A stretch of 64,000 nt of DNA from MSPOR6 sp964652195 (GCA_964652195.1 CAZZBB010000068.1:1-64000), one strand, 5' to 3'; positions 19,062 through 28,963 are shown, numbered from the stretch's first letter. Notes: a model not told the origin generated them from the letters alone. A program made the numbers and translations.

Positions 19062-19928
19062 ATGAAAAGAAAACGTGTATTCATAATTCTCTCAGTTATT
19101 GTTGTGATTTTCTTGATCTCCATGATACTTCGCTTTGTAATGGCAACTGCACCAATCGGTCAAAAAGTCGCAGTTCTGGATATAAATGGCATTATCACAC
19201 AATCTGATTCGTACATTAAACTAATTCACACCTACCGAGACGACACAAGTATAAAAGCACTTGTAGTACGTATAAATACCCCAGGCGGTAGCGTTGCCCC
19301 CGTACAAGAGATATATAATGAATTGAAGAAATTTAAAAAACCCATTGTTGCTTCAATGGGTGGATCCGCAGCATCAGGTGGCTATTATATTGCATGTGCG
19401 GCAAAGACTATTTTCGCAAATCCTGGCACCTTAACAGGAAGTATTGGTGTAATTATGCAGTTTACCAAGATGAAAGGGTTATATGAGAAAATTGGTTTAG
19501 AACAACGAATCATTAAAAGTGGGGAATTCAAGGATTCCGGTTCTGCTTTTCGCGACCTGTCTGATGAAGAAAAAGCTATCCTACAAAGTACAGTTGATGA
19601 TGTATATAACCAGTTTGTAGACACAGTCTACGAATCTCGTAAAGAAAATCTCTCTAAGGAAGAAGTTGTGAAACTTGCTGATGGTCGCATCTTTTCTGGG
19701 AATCAAGCACACCAACATAAACTAATTGATGAACTCGGTAATCTTCCAGATGCAATTAAATATGCTGCAAACCTTGCTGATATTGAAGGCAAACCAAGAG
19801 TCGTCAGGAAACAGAGAAAACCTTCACTCATACAACAACTCTTAGGAATTAACCCAAATACACATATAGAAGAAGTCCTTAACCTACCCGGCGTCACCTT
19901 CCGTTATGAACTTAGCCTTGGAAACTAA
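19062..19928 (+). CDS. sppA: Signal peptide peptidase SppA
   Basis: 288 residues, the short (archaeal/Bacillus-like) form. An N-terminal membrane anchor spans about 5-27. GGSAASGGYYIA places the nucleophile at Ser105, and KSGEFKDSGSAF the likely base at Lys157. SppA degrades leftover signal peptides and other membrane peptides from the outer face of the inner membrane. It follows the glycan genes by 27 nt and precedes the Clp1-like kinase by 11 nt. Confidence 0.93.
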   Translation: MKRKRVFIILSVIVVIFLISMILRFVMATAPIGQKVAVLDINGIITQSDSYIKLIHTYRDDTSIKALVVRINTPGGSVAPVQEIYNELKKFKKPIVASMGGSAASGGYYIACAAKTIFANPGTLTGSIGVIMQFTKMKGLYEKIGLEQRIIKSGEFKDSGSAFRDLSDEEKAILQSTVDDVYNQFVDTVYESRKENLSKEEVVKLADGRIFSGNQAHQHKLIDELGNLPDAIKYAANLADIEGKPRVVRKQRKPSLIQQLLGINPNTHIEEVLNLPGVTFRYELSLGN

Positions 19929-19939
19929 AGGCTTCACCC

Positions 19940-21019
19940 ATGAATCCATCCTATAATATAAATGCTGACTGGAGTAGGCTTGCCAAACAAATTGTTAAGT
20001 CTAAACAGACTGTCATTATCATTGGTACAACAGATTCTGGAAAATCAACATTCTGTCGATATCTAATTGATTTTGCCTGTATTGCAGGATTGAAAGTTGG
20101 TTTTGTTGATACAGATGTCGGACAATCACAGATCGGACCTCCTACCACAATCGGTATGAAGATCTACGAGCCAATAGAAAATGAATCTGATGTTAAACCA
20201 GTAGAAGAGAAATTCCAACATTTTATAGATGCTCCAGATTCACTATATTTTGTAGGGGATACATCTCCACATCGAAATCTATTATATGTTCTCACCGGAA
20301 CACGGTTAATGGTAGAAGCTGCACATAAGCGAGATGTGGATTTTGTTGTAATTGATACATCTGGATATTTACATGCCAGTCTGGGATGGCAGTTAAAACA
20401 ACAAAAGATTGAATTGATTGGTCCAGAACACATAGTATGCATAGGCAGAAAAAGGGAATTTGAGCAGATCGTTGGTTACAATGACAATTTCAACCATGTA
20501 AATATACATTATTTATTACTACATAAAGAAATTAAACCAAAGAGTAGAATTGAGCGAAAAGATAATCGAAATGAAAAGTTCGCAACATATTTCAAAGACA
20601 CTACACTTCAACAAGTATCGTTTGAACAAATTCGAGCCGTGCGAACCCTATTCTTCAATGGACGGATAGCAACTGAAAAAGAACTTCAGATACTTACAGA
20701 TTTAGCTGATATTGAAGTTGAATATGCTGAATGGGGAGATCGCTCCCTAAAAATCATAACGCGAACAATTCTACCTACAATTATAACTAACAAGATAAAA
20801 GACTATTTAAGCTTATTACAACTTCATATACAAAAACCAGATTTCTTAAATAATGTCCTTGTGGGAATACTGAATGAAGAAGGGAATACCATTGGAATAG
20901 GATTAATTACATCAATAGATTTTCAAAATAATGTACTCAATATTAGGTGTAAACCAGAATTTACAGAAAAGACTAAAGTTCTTCAATTTAGTAATTATCA
21001 CTATACTGAGATTGATTGA
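19940..21019 (+). CDS. Clp1/Grc3-like P-loop kinase
   Basis: 359 residues. Walker A GTTDSGKSTFCRYL lies near residues 29-42, followed by VGFVDTDVGQSQIGPPTTIG, the D-x-D-x-GQ signature of the Clp1/Grc3 polynucleotide kinase family. In eukaryotes and archaea this family phosphorylates 5'-OH RNA ends. Bacterial members are known but less studied. The C-terminal part has no domain I recognise. The stop overlaps the start of the ABC transporter gene by 4 nt (TTGA), which suggests translational coupling. Confidence 0.75.
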   Translation: MNPSYNINADWSRLAKQIVKSKQTVIIIGTTDSGKSTFCRYLIDFACIAGLKVGFVDTDVGQSQIGPPTTIGMKIYEPIENESDVKPVEEKFQHFIDAPDSLYFVGDTSPHRNLLYVLTGTRLMVEAAHKRDVDFVVIDTSGYLHASLGWQLKQQKIELIGPEHIVCIGRKREFEQIVGYNDNFNHVNIHYLLLHKEIKPKSRIERKDNRNEKFATYFKDTTLQQVSFEQIRAVRTLFFNGRIATEKELQILTDLADIEVEYAEWGDRSLKIITRTILPTIITNKIKDYLSLLQLHIQKPDFLNNVLVGILNEEGNTIGIGLITSIDFQNNVLNIRCKPEFTEKTKVLQFSNYHYTEID

Positions 21020-22881
21020 TAACACTATCAGAAGTAGATAATCAAGGTGATATAGGTTTGAATAAAAACAACATACAAAGACGATTACTATCTTATATTA
21101 CGCCATACAAAGGATCTATTGCTATAGCTATGGCTTTTACTTTGATAGTGTCAATATGTGAATTAGGACGTATTCAAATCTTCGCTGATACCCTAAATGC
21201 CTTAAAAGCACTTGAAGGGTATCGACAGTCCGTACAACCGGTAGTATTCCAACTTTTTCATAACGATGGTTTTTTTAATGGGTATGAGATTACATTTACC
21301 AATGTTAGTACTGCTATTCGCTTCTTTTTAGGGTTGTTAGGCGGAGCAATTGGTTTAGTCTTTATTCAAGGTATATTCGTATACTGGAGTGACTTCCTTA
21401 TGGAGCGAGTCGGTAATAAGGTAAGCCTTCAGGTTAGGAATGAACTTTATGGAAAAATAATAAATGCCCCTCTTCGTATACTGACAGAACATCATAGTGG
21501 TGATGTGATGACACGTGTCACCGAAGATGTCAGGATATTACAACAAGCTGTTGCCTCTACTGCATCCATCCTGCGTGCGATAATAAAGGTGACTTTATTC
21601 CTATCTGTAATGTTATATAAAAGCATACAAATGACTGCTTTATCACTTCTTATTCTACCCTTGATTGCTTATCTTATCTCAAGGATTGGAACCCAAGTTC
21701 GTAAAGCAAGTACTGAAATACAGGAACGTAGTTCTGATATTTACACACAACTCAAGGAAACCTTGTCAGGTATTAACATTATTAAGAGCTTTACAGCCGA
21801 AAATGTAGAATTAGATAGGTTCAGATCAACGACTTCTGATCAATATACTTCAGCAATACGTCGTGCAAGGTTTGCTTCACTCCTTCCCCCCGTTATTGAT
21901 TGGATGGCAGCAATAGGAAGTGCGTCGGTATTCGCGCTTGGTTGTTGGCAGGTCATTGATGGTAAATTAGATATTGGCTGGTTTGCAGCTTATATTTTAA
22001 TGGTTGGTTTAATGTATAAACCCATTAAAACAATAGGTGGTGTTAACAATGTTCTGCAACAAAGTATCGCTTCTGCTGAACGTGTCTTCCTCGTAGCTGA
22101 TTTTGAGGAAGAACATCATCATATTATAAAAGGGGAGGTCGAACTTAAAAACATTGAAGGTAATGTAGAATTCCAAGACGTTAGTTTTTCCTATGATAGC
22201 AGTGTTGTAATCAATGATATAAGCTTTAAAGTAGATTCTGGTGAGGTAATTGCCCTTGTTGGACACAGTGGCAGTGGTAAAACGACTTTGGTGAACTTAC
22301 TTCAAGGATTCTATACCCCAGGCTCAGGGAATATATATATTGACAATACTCCGATTAGCCAAGTTTCTTTGAAATCCTTAAGACAGAACATCGCTCTTGT
22401 ACCACAAGAGACATTTCTATTTGATGGAACAGTACTTGAAAACATACAATATGGTTCGAACAAATTTGCCCGTACAGATGTCATTAATGCTGCCATAAAG
22501 GCTAATGCAGATGGATTCATAAGAAAAATGTCTAATGGATATGATACCTCAATTGGTGAGGCAGGAGGATATTTATCTGGAGGTGAAAAACAACGGATTT
22601 CTATTGCACGGGCAATTTTGAAAGGTGCTCCAATTCTCGTGCTTGACGAAGCAACTTCTTCACTTGATACACAATCAGAGGCAATTATACAAGAATCTTT
22701 ATCGAATCTGATGGAAGGAAGAACAAGTTTTGTAATTGCCCATCGCCTGACAACTGTTATGGGAGCAGATAGAATAATGGTAATAAGTGATGGAAAATTA
22801 GCGGAAAGTGGAACCCATGAATCGCTCATGGCTAAAGGCGGTATATATAGCAATTTATGTGAACAGCAAATTTTTGCATAA
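21016..22881 (+). CDS. ABC exporter, fused membrane and ATPase domains (MsbA-like)
   Basis: 621 residues from the TTG at 21016; a TTG at 21058 with an upstream AAGGTG is an alternative that removes 14 residues. An ABC membrane domain (about 30-330) is followed by the ATPase: Walker A GHSGSGKTT 416-424, signature LSGGEKQ near 520, and VLDEATSSLDT. Exporters of this form move lipids, glycolipids or drugs outward. The gene position next to glycan genes is compatible with lipid or glycan export, but this is inference. Confidence 0.92.
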   Translation: MITLSEVDNQGDIGLNKNNIQRRLLSYITPYKGSIAIAMAFTLIVSICELGRIQIFADTLNALKALEGYRQSVQPVVFQLFHNDGFFNGYEITFTNVSTAIRFFLGLLGGAIGLVFIQGIFVYWSDFLMERVGNKVSLQVRNELYGKIINAPLRILTEHHSGDVMTRVTEDVRILQQAVASTASILRAIIKVTLFLSVMLYKSIQMTALSLLILPLIAYLISRIGTQVRKASTEIQERSSDIYTQLKETLSGINIIKSFTAENVELDRFRSTTSDQYTSAIRRARFASLLPPVIDWMAAIGSASVFALGCWQVIDGKLDIGWFAAYILMVGLMYKPIKTIGGVNNVLQQSIASAERVFLVADFEEEHHHIIKGEVELKNIEGNVEFQDVSFSYDSSVVINDISFKVDSGEVIALVGHSGSGKTTLVNLLQGFYTPGSGNIYIDNTPISQVSLKSLRQNIALVPQETFLFDGTVLENIQYGSNKFARTDVINAAIKANADGFIRKMSNGYDTSIGEAGGYLSGGEKQRISIARAILKGAPILVLDEATSSLDTQSEAIIQESLSNLMEGRTSFVIAHRLTTVMGADRIMVISDGKLAESGTHESLMAKGGIYSNLCEQQIFA

Positions 22882-23042
22882 TTTTCCAGATATTGGTGTT
22901 ACTATTAAATACCGTATAGTCTTGTGATTCGAAATTGAAAGATTCTCTAAGCCTTAGTAGCTACGCTATCTAACCATTGTGAATCATACAAGGAGATTCG
23001 AGGTTGATTTAAACCATTATGGACGGATTCTAACCACGGAAA

Positions 23043-23231
23043 TTAATTGCCTGTGATACGTCCTAATAACCTTTCAATAGTCAACTGTAAACTAATTCGA
23101 TATTTAATCGTCACATATAACTGATGCCAGGCAAATGTGTATCGTGGTAAAACGCGTAGTTCATGTAATATAAAGTATAAGTCTAACAATAGATAGTTAG
23201 AACCGTGGGGACTCTCTTTTGTTAAAAACAC
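23043..23231 (-). other. Possible gene remnant, 62 codons, unrecognised
   Basis: The frame encodes SNYLLLDLYFILHELRVLP and further hydrophobic/basic sequence. It lies just upstream (plus coordinates) of the pentapeptide gene on the same strand. The composition looks protein-like, but I recognise no family and see no SD. It may be the tail of a lost gene. Confidence 0.25.
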
Positions 23232-23241
23232 TTATATTTTA

Positions 23242-23817
23242 TTAATTTCTACCTTGTCTTGTGATTGCACCTTCAAGATCAGATTCACGGTAGATAGCTT
23301 CGGATAGGTCTACTTCATATAGATATGCACCTTTGAAATTTGCTCCCAGTAGAACGATTCCATCTAACTTTATTTCACCAAATATTGCTTCTTCAAGGTT
23401 TGCATTCTCGAAAGTTGTTAAATTTCCAAAAGGTGCTGTTGGAATACATTTTGGACATCCAAGAGTTGCTCTTCGTAAATCAGCACCGCGAAAATTAGTG
23501 CCTGAAAGTAAACTTCCACTTAAAAAAGCACCAAATAAATTAGCGTTTTCTAATGTGGTCTCTGTCAGGTTAGCACCAACTAAATAAGTTCTTAATAGTA
23601 TAGCATCTGATAAATCAGCACCTTCAAGGTTAGCGTCATTAAGATTTCCGTCTGTTAAATCAGTATTTGTTAAGGTTGCCCCACTCAAATTGGCACCAGA
23701 GAAATCAATACCAACTAACGATTGGTCTGACAAATCTATATTTGATAGGTCTTCGTTTGAAAATGTATCACCAGATTGAAAACGTCTTAAAACATCATTG
23801 TTCGGTTTTTCTTGCAT
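23242..23817 (-). CDS. Pentapeptide repeat protein
   Basis: The start is the ATG at 23817 (MQEKPNN). The ATG four codons upstream overlaps the SD itself (ATGGAGG), and GGAGG is correctly spaced for the second ATG. 191 residues. About 20 A(D/N)LXX-type repeats (for example ANLSGATLTNTDLTDGNLND) build a right-handed beta helix. One loop (GCPKCIPTAPFG) interrupts the repeats near residue 120. Some family members mimic DNA; most have no known role. Confidence 0.88.
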   Translation of the reverse strand: MQEKPNNDVLRRFQSGDTFSNEDLSNIDLSDQSLVGIDFSGANLSGATLTNTDLTDGNLNDANLEGADLSDAILLRTYLVGANLTETTLENANLFGAFLSGSLLSGTNFRGADLRRATLGCPKCIPTAPFGNLTTFENANLEEAIFGEIKLDGIVLLGANFKGAYLYEVDLSEAIYRESDLEGAITRQGRN

Positions 23818-24035
23818 ATATGCCTCCATTAAATTAAATTATAAGTAGATTACAGATTTTTACACAGATAATAATTACATAAAGAAAAAGACTCTGGAAG
23901 ATATTATATACTAAGTTATACAAAATTACATTTAGGTTTTGAATTAATACTATCTTAATTCGTTCTATTATCACCTATATAGAAGGCTAAATGGATGTAT
24001 GTGGAGTATCTAAACCTAAGTACGAGGGAACGTAA

Positions 24036-25697
24036 ATGAAAAACTATTACACTGCTGATCAAGTTGATTATGAAATAATACCTCCTGATAGTAAAAGAGA
24101 TGAAGTTCCATCATCAAGTAAAGATGAGACTTTCGCCTATCTGCAGACTATTGCGAAAACCCCTTTGTTAGGAGCAAAACAGGAGAAGGAACTTTTTAAG
24201 GACTATGAAAAAGGTATTGAAACATTTAAACGATACTTCAAACAACTCCCCCTTTGGGTTTTAAACTTGATTGATTTCCCATCAAAAAGTCGTAGATCTA
24301 CTGAAGGCATATTCAAGCCACATCAAACTGATCATGGACTTATAATTGATCAACTATCTTCAAATATTGAATATATTGATGACTTGTTATCCAATATAAA
24401 GAAAAAGAGAGATCAAATGATGGATATCAGAACAAGTCTTCTCATGGGAAATTTACACCTAATTGAGAAATATGTCAATACACCTGATTATGATAAGGAT
24501 TCAATTCCTGAAATTATCCAAGCGGGTTATCTTGGTCTTATCAAAGCTATTGAAACATGGACACCTGATAATGACCAAAAGTTCAGTACTTTTGCACGCC
24601 TTCAGATACGTTCAAGTATTGATGAGGTAAAGCAAAGTATCAGAAAAGTGTCTGTAATAACTAATGAACAGGATGAATCTATCTCAAATGCTATAGAAGA
24701 TTCTAACACATCACGCTTAGATGAGAAAGAACAAACAGACTTATTTCAATCTTTTGAACTAATTCAGTATGAAATCGCAAGACTTCTGAATAAGATGCCA
24801 CAACCTTTGCTCCTTGAAGTCACTACGATTGAAGATGAACATACCTCAATAATAAATTGGACACCAAGTACTTTAGATCCTTTATTGGAGAAGATCAAAT
24901 CTGAAAGGTCACATGTAAAAGCACTATATGATAAACTTACCGGTGCTGACAAACTGTCTCACGGTACGAAACGGAAAATCGTGGAGGCAAATCTTCGTTT
25001 GGTAGCAAGTATTGCCAAACAACATCATTTCAACAAGACCTCTTTATCCTTTCTTGATCTGATGCAGGAAGGGAGTATTGGTCTCATGAAGGCTGTTGAG
25101 AAATTCGATCATTCTCTCAAATTTCGTTTTAGTACTTATGCTACTTGGTGGGTCATGCAGTCTATCAAAAGAGCATTAGACCAACAGGGGCAGATCATCC
25201 GGGTGCCATGTTATATAGGAGAAACACGAAGATTAATTAAACAGATCCAGTCAAACCTTACGGTGACACTTGGTCGTGAACCTACTCTAAAAGAGATTGC
25301 AGGTGAAGTAGATCTTACTGAGAAAAAGGTTGATGAAATACTACAAGCAACCAAAGATCCTATTTCTTTGGATGCACCAATAAATGAAGCATCTCCGGAA
25401 GTGCCGATTCGCGATATGATTCCTGATAATGCACAAATTTCACCGGAAACTGAGTTGGTTAACTTCTCAAAAATTGAAGCTATTGAAGAAGTGCTAAATA
25501 AAACTCTAAATCCACGTGAAACACATGTGATTGTACTCCGATATGGGTTAATCGATGGCACTGAATATACATTGGCTGATATTGGCAAAAAACTTGAGAT
25601 TAGTCGTGAACGTGTACGACAAATTGAAGTTGAAGCATTGAATAAACTCAGACGACATGAGCCAAAAGAATTATTAATGGAACTGTTCCGAAAATAA
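24036..25697 (+). CDS. Sigma70-family RNA polymerase sigma factor with a duplicated region 2
   Basis: 553 residues. Region 1.2 is at about 31-60 (ETFAYLQTIAKTPLLGAKQE). A complete functional-looking region 2 is at 315-388 (ANLRLVASIAKQHHF, DLMQEGSIGLMKAVEKFD, FRFSTYATWWVMQSIKRAL). Region 3 follows (395-470), then region 4 with SRERVRQIEVEALNKLRRH. A second, weaker region 2 lies at 135-205 (GNLHLIEKYVNT, IIQAGYLGLIKAIETW, KFSTFARLQIRSSIDEVKQ). The similarity extends upstream: LFKDYEKGIETFKRYFKQLP (53-72) matches LFQSFELIQYEIARLLNKMP (236-255). The unit of about 180 residues is therefore present twice. The C-terminal copy keeps the aromatic YATWW melting motif; the N-terminal one has FARLQ. AGGGA precedes the ATG. 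The group (primary or alternative) is uncertain. Confidence 0.93.
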   Translation: MKNYYTADQVDYEIIPPDSKRDEVPSSSKDETFAYLQTIAKTPLLGAKQEKELFKDYEKGIETFKRYFKQLPLWVLNLIDFPSKSRRSTEGIFKPHQTDHGLIIDQLSSNIEYIDDLLSNIKKKRDQMMDIRTSLLMGNLHLIEKYVNTPDYDKDSIPEIIQAGYLGLIKAIETWTPDNDQKFSTFARLQIRSSIDEVKQSIRKVSVITNEQDESISNAIEDSNTSRLDEKEQTDLFQSFELIQYEIARLLNKMPQPLLLEVTTIEDEHTSIINWTPSTLDPLLEKIKSERSHVKALYDKLTGADKLSHGTKRKIVEANLRLVASIAKQHHFNKTSLSFLDLMQEGSIGLMKAVEKFDHSLKFRFSTYATWWVMQSIKRALDQQGQIIRVPCYIGETRRLIKQIQSNLTVTLGREPTLKEIAGEVDLTEKKVDEILQATKDPISLDAPINEASPEVPIRDMIPDNAQISPETELVNFSKIEAIEEVLNKTLNPRETHVIVLRYGLIDGTEYTLADIGKKLEISRERVRQIEVEALNKLRRHEPKELLMELFRK

Positions 25698-25709
25698 GCA
25701 ATTTACCAG

Positions 25710-25811
25710 CCTTCAAGGTGGGTATGGTTTGAAACTGCGAGGAATGTCATTAGTGCATTCCTCGTAGTTTCAAACCGAATCTATCAAGGGATAGAAACAG
25801 GATCTTGAAGG
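25710..25811 (+). promoter_or_regulatory. Three-way-junction-like structured segment before larC
   Basis: Outer arms CCTTCAAG (25710-25717) and CTTGAAGG (25804-25811) enclose two hairpins. The first is a 21-bp stem with one G-U pair (25726-25746 with 25756-25776, 9-nt loop). The second is CTATC-aagg-GATAG (25781-25794). No T-run follows, so it is not a plain terminator. It could be a structured leader of larC, a processed 3' end of the sigma gene, or a mobile repeat. Confidence 0.5.
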
Positions 25812-25834
25812 ATGGGAATCGGAAGGCACACAAA

Positions 25835-27100
25835 TTGAAAATCGCATACTTTGATTGTTTCTCTGGTATTAGTGGCGACATGGTACTCGGGGCTCTCGTA
25901 GATGCAGGAGCAGATGTCAATGAGCTGTCTTCACAATTAGCAAAACTCAACATAGAAGCAGAATTCACACTACATTTCGAGAAAACCATCAAGCACAATA
26001 TCTCCGGTACGCAAGCTTGTGTAGAAACATCAGAAGAAACCACCACTGGACATCACCATCATCACGATCATTCCCATGGACCTTCCCGTCACCTTTCAGA
26101 AATATTTGAACTTCTTGATGGAAGTGGATTAAATGACGATATTCTGGAGACTTCAAAACTGATTTTTGATAGACTCGCAGAAGCAGAAGCGAAAGTTCAC
26201 AACAAAGACAAGAAGAAAGTACATTTACATGAAGTAAGCGGTATTGACTCCATCGTAGATATTGTTGGCGCGGTAATAGGGTTATCCCTCCTTGGTATAG
26301 AAGACATATACGCATCCCCCTTATCTTTAGGACGCGGCTTTGTACGTTGTGCACACGGTTTAATGCCTGTACCAGTTCCAGGTACAATGGAATTGCTTAA
26401 TGGTTTCCCTATCAGACAAACAGATATACGAAAAGAATTAGTTACACCAACTGGTGCAGCCATCATCACAACAATTTCCAAAGATTTCGGTCCTATCCCT
26501 GAAATGACACTCGAAACTATCGGCTATGGCGCAGGTACACGGGATCTTGAAGAACAACCAAATCTGCTAAGGGTCTGTATTGGGGAGAAAACTACACTAA
26601 TAGATAAAAAACAGGTCAGTTTGAATTCTAATCAGACATCAAATACTGAACAAGATACTACATCTGTTGATAATGGTAGTATAGATATCATTGAGACGAA
26701 CCTTGATGATATGTCTCCTGAAATATCTGGATATGTCATGGAAAAACTGTTTGAGCAAGGGGCATTGGATGTATTCTTTATTCCTATTCAAATGAAAAAA
26801 GGGAGACCTGGTATACAGATAAGCGTTCTCTGTCCATCGGATATCCGTGATCAACTGATTCAACTCCTATTGACTGAAACTACAACCTTCGGAGTTCGAT
26901 TCTATGCGTCGGATCGTGTGATCCTCGACAGAAATTTTATTGAAATTAAAACTAAATGGGGTGTCATCAAAGCGAAACAAGGATATTTGAACGGAAAGCT
27001 AATTAAAACCGTTCCAGAATATGAAGATTGTAAGGCTATTGCAGAAAAAAATGGTATACCATTCCAATCGGTATACCAAGATGCAATCAGGGAATTATAA
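25835..27100 (+). CDS. larC: Nickel-pincer cofactor biosynthesis protein LarC
   Basis: The start is the TTG at 25835 with GGAAGG 8 nt upstream; it gives LKIAYFDCFSGISGDM, the usual LarC N-terminus. 421 residues. A His-rich loop (HHHHHDHSHG) follows the first domain, VHLHEVSGIDSIVDIVGA is a family segment, and the C-terminal part (IDIIETNLDDMSPEISGY) is the LarC2 domain. LarC inserts nickel into the pincer nucleotide used by lactate racemase and relatives. Here both domains are in one frame, unlike lactobacilli where a frameshift joins them. A LarA-like protein is encoded at 50054-51319; LarB and LarE are not in the window. Confidence 0.92.
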   Translation: MKIAYFDCFSGISGDMVLGALVDAGADVNELSSQLAKLNIEAEFTLHFEKTIKHNISGTQACVETSEETTTGHHHHHDHSHGPSRHLSEIFELLDGSGLNDDILETSKLIFDRLAEAEAKVHNKDKKKVHLHEVSGIDSIVDIVGAVIGLSLLGIEDIYASPLSLGRGFVRCAHGLMPVPVPGTMELLNGFPIRQTDIRKELVTPTGAAIITTISKDFGPIPEMTLETIGYGAGTRDLEEQPNLLRVCIGEKTTLIDKKQVSLNSNQTSNTEQDTTSVDNGSIDIIETNLDDMSPEISGYVMEKLFEQGALDVFFIPIQMKKGRPGIQISVLCPSDIRDQLIQLLLTETTTFGVRFYASDRVILDRNFIEIKTKWGVIKAKQGYLNGKLIKTVPEYEDCKAIAEKNGIPFQSVYQDAIREL

Positions 27101-27146
27101 TTGTTTACACCGAACTCATGCTAATAAATACCCACATTCCACAACT

Positions 27147-28910
27147 TTATATCTGACACCTATCACATGTACCACACTGGTAATCATCTGGAACATCCTC
27201 CCCAAAATACTCTCGTATAACCTTCATCCGACAATCCGTAGATGCAGCGTAATACACCATCCTGTCAATCCTACGTTTTCTGGTTTCAACGTAATCTCCA
27301 AATCCCATTTGCTCTTCAGATAATGAATCAAACAAATCACTATCTAATAGAAGCTGAATTAACATAAGATCGTCTTGTCCCCAATACTGAAGATGTCCCT
27401 CACTTTGAATCTCTGTAAGTTGTTCCATCAAAATTCGGGGATTCAAATTGATACTCTGGCTGAATGCCAACAGATCAGTGCTTTGATGCTTTTTGAGTTG
27501 TGAGAACAATTCAGGATTCGCTGTCTGATCAGCATTCGCATCATGCCTTAGTCTTACCGAGAAACGAGAAGGAACATTAAACCATCTTTTCAAAAAACCC
27601 AGTTTTTCTAAATAAGATAGACAAACGCGAATTTTCGCTTCTTTAATGCCAGTTTTCCATTCCAATTCATCCATCGCCATCATCCGATAACCGTCAACAC
27701 CTTTATACTGCTCAAGCTCTTGAAGCAGTTTTAATAGAGCAGGTTTATCGGGTGAACTCTCCCGAATAAAATACTCGTGTAGTTTACGATCATCATGATA
27801 ATAGAAGAGTAGACAGTCCGAATCCTCACCATCCCTTCCTGCTCTACCAAATTCTTGACAATACTCCTCAAGTGTCCCCGTCATAGTCCAATGTATAATA
27901 AACCGTATATTCGCCTTATCAATCCCCATTCCAAATGCATTTGTAGCAACAACAACATCCAATCCATCCTCACTATCATCAAAGAATGCATCCTGTATAT
28001 AACTACGTTCATCAGGTTCACGACCCGCATGATAATAGTCAGCCCTAATTCTATATTCTTTTAGATGTGCTGCGATCTCTTCAGTCTCCACCCGTCTTCC
28101 TGCATAGATTATACCCTTACCGGAAAGTGAACCGATATTCTCTTCTAATAAAGTATATTTTTCATCTTTCTTTCGGCTTTCATGGACCGCAAGTTTCAGA
28201 TTGGATCTCTCAATACCTTGAATTAATACTTTCGGTTCAGAAATATCTAAGACACTTAGAATGTCTTCCCTTATATCAGGTGGTGCAGTTGCTGTAAAGA
28301 GTGCAATAGTCTTTGGAAAGAGTGTGTTGATGGCATCACAAATAGATAAATATGCAGGGCGAAAATCTCGACCCCACTGCGAAATGCAATGTGCTTCATC
28401 AATTACAAATAGAGAAATTAGGACAGTATTCAGCAGATCTAAAAAACGTCTGCTTCTAAGCTTTTCTGGAGAAACATAAAGCAGTTTAATCTTACCTTGT
28501 CTAAGACGAGTAATCTCATGACGATATTCATCCCATGTTTGAGAACTGTTTAACAGAGATACAGCCGTTATTCCACGGGATCTTAACGCATCAACTTGGT
28601 CTTTCATGAGAGAGATTAACGGTGAAACCACTACTGTTAATCCCGGTAGCATTAAGGCGGGAAGTTGATAACATAAAGATTTACCATGACCAGTAGGAAA
28701 GATTGCAAATACATTCTCTCCTGCTAAGATGGCATCAATTATTTCACGTTGCCCCTTACGAAATTCGGTATATGAGAAGTATTTATTTAGGTTGGAGAGA
28801 AGTTCATCATCTGCGGGTAGTTCATCATCTGTTATATAGTCTTCTTTACCGTTTTGAGATGTATTCAGGATCTCATCTACCTCTTTGAGCAGATCTTGTA
28901 ATTTACTCAT
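27147..28910 (-). CDS. RecQ-family ATP-dependent DNA helicase
   Basis: 587 residues. Walker A TGHGKS 73-78 (His replaces the usual second Gly), DEAH 171-174 in FVIDEAHCISQWGRDFRPAY, and the conserved IRFIIHWTMTGTLEEYCQEF / GRAGRDGEDS motif VI. The end, CRMKVIREYFGED then CGTCDRC, gives the four zinc-binding cysteines. No HRDC domain follows. It unwinds 3'-5' and acts in recombination and fork repair. A segment between motif VI and the zinc site (about 400-550) probably forms the winged helix. Confidence 0.92.
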   Translation of the reverse strand: MSKLQDLLKEVDEILNTSQNGKEDYITDDELPADDELLSNLNKYFSYTEFRKGQREIIDAILAGENVFAIFPTGHGKSLCYQLPALMLPGLTVVVSPLISLMKDQVDALRSRGITAVSLLNSSQTWDEYRHEITRLRQGKIKLLYVSPEKLRSRRFLDLLNTVLISLFVIDEAHCISQWGRDFRPAYLSICDAINTLFPKTIALFTATAPPDIREDILSVLDISEPKVLIQGIERSNLKLAVHESRKKDEKYTLLEENIGSLSGKGIIYAGRRVETEEIAAHLKEYRIRADYYHAGREPDERSYIQDAFFDDSEDGLDVVVATNAFGMGIDKANIRFIIHWTMTGTLEEYCQEFGRAGRDGEDSDCLLFYYHDDRKLHEYFIRESSPDKPALLKLLQELEQYKGVDGYRMMAMDELEWKTGIKEAKIRVCLSYLEKLGFLKRWFNVPSRFSVRLRHDANADQTANPELFSQLKKHQSTDLLAFSQSINLNPRILMEQLTEIQSEGHLQYWGQDDLMLIQLLLDSDLFDSLSEEQMGFGDYVETRKRRIDRMVYYAASTDCRMKVIREYFGEDVPDDYQCGTCDRCQI

Positions 28911-28963
28911 AAATAAACAACCTAAGCAATTTTGAATATTAAATATTCACATTGTGCGTCAAT

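Noticed and set aside
22900..23040. Possible tRNA-like folds after the ABC exporter
   Set aside because: No acceptor stem with T-loop GTTCGA pattern and anticodon arm could be assembled.
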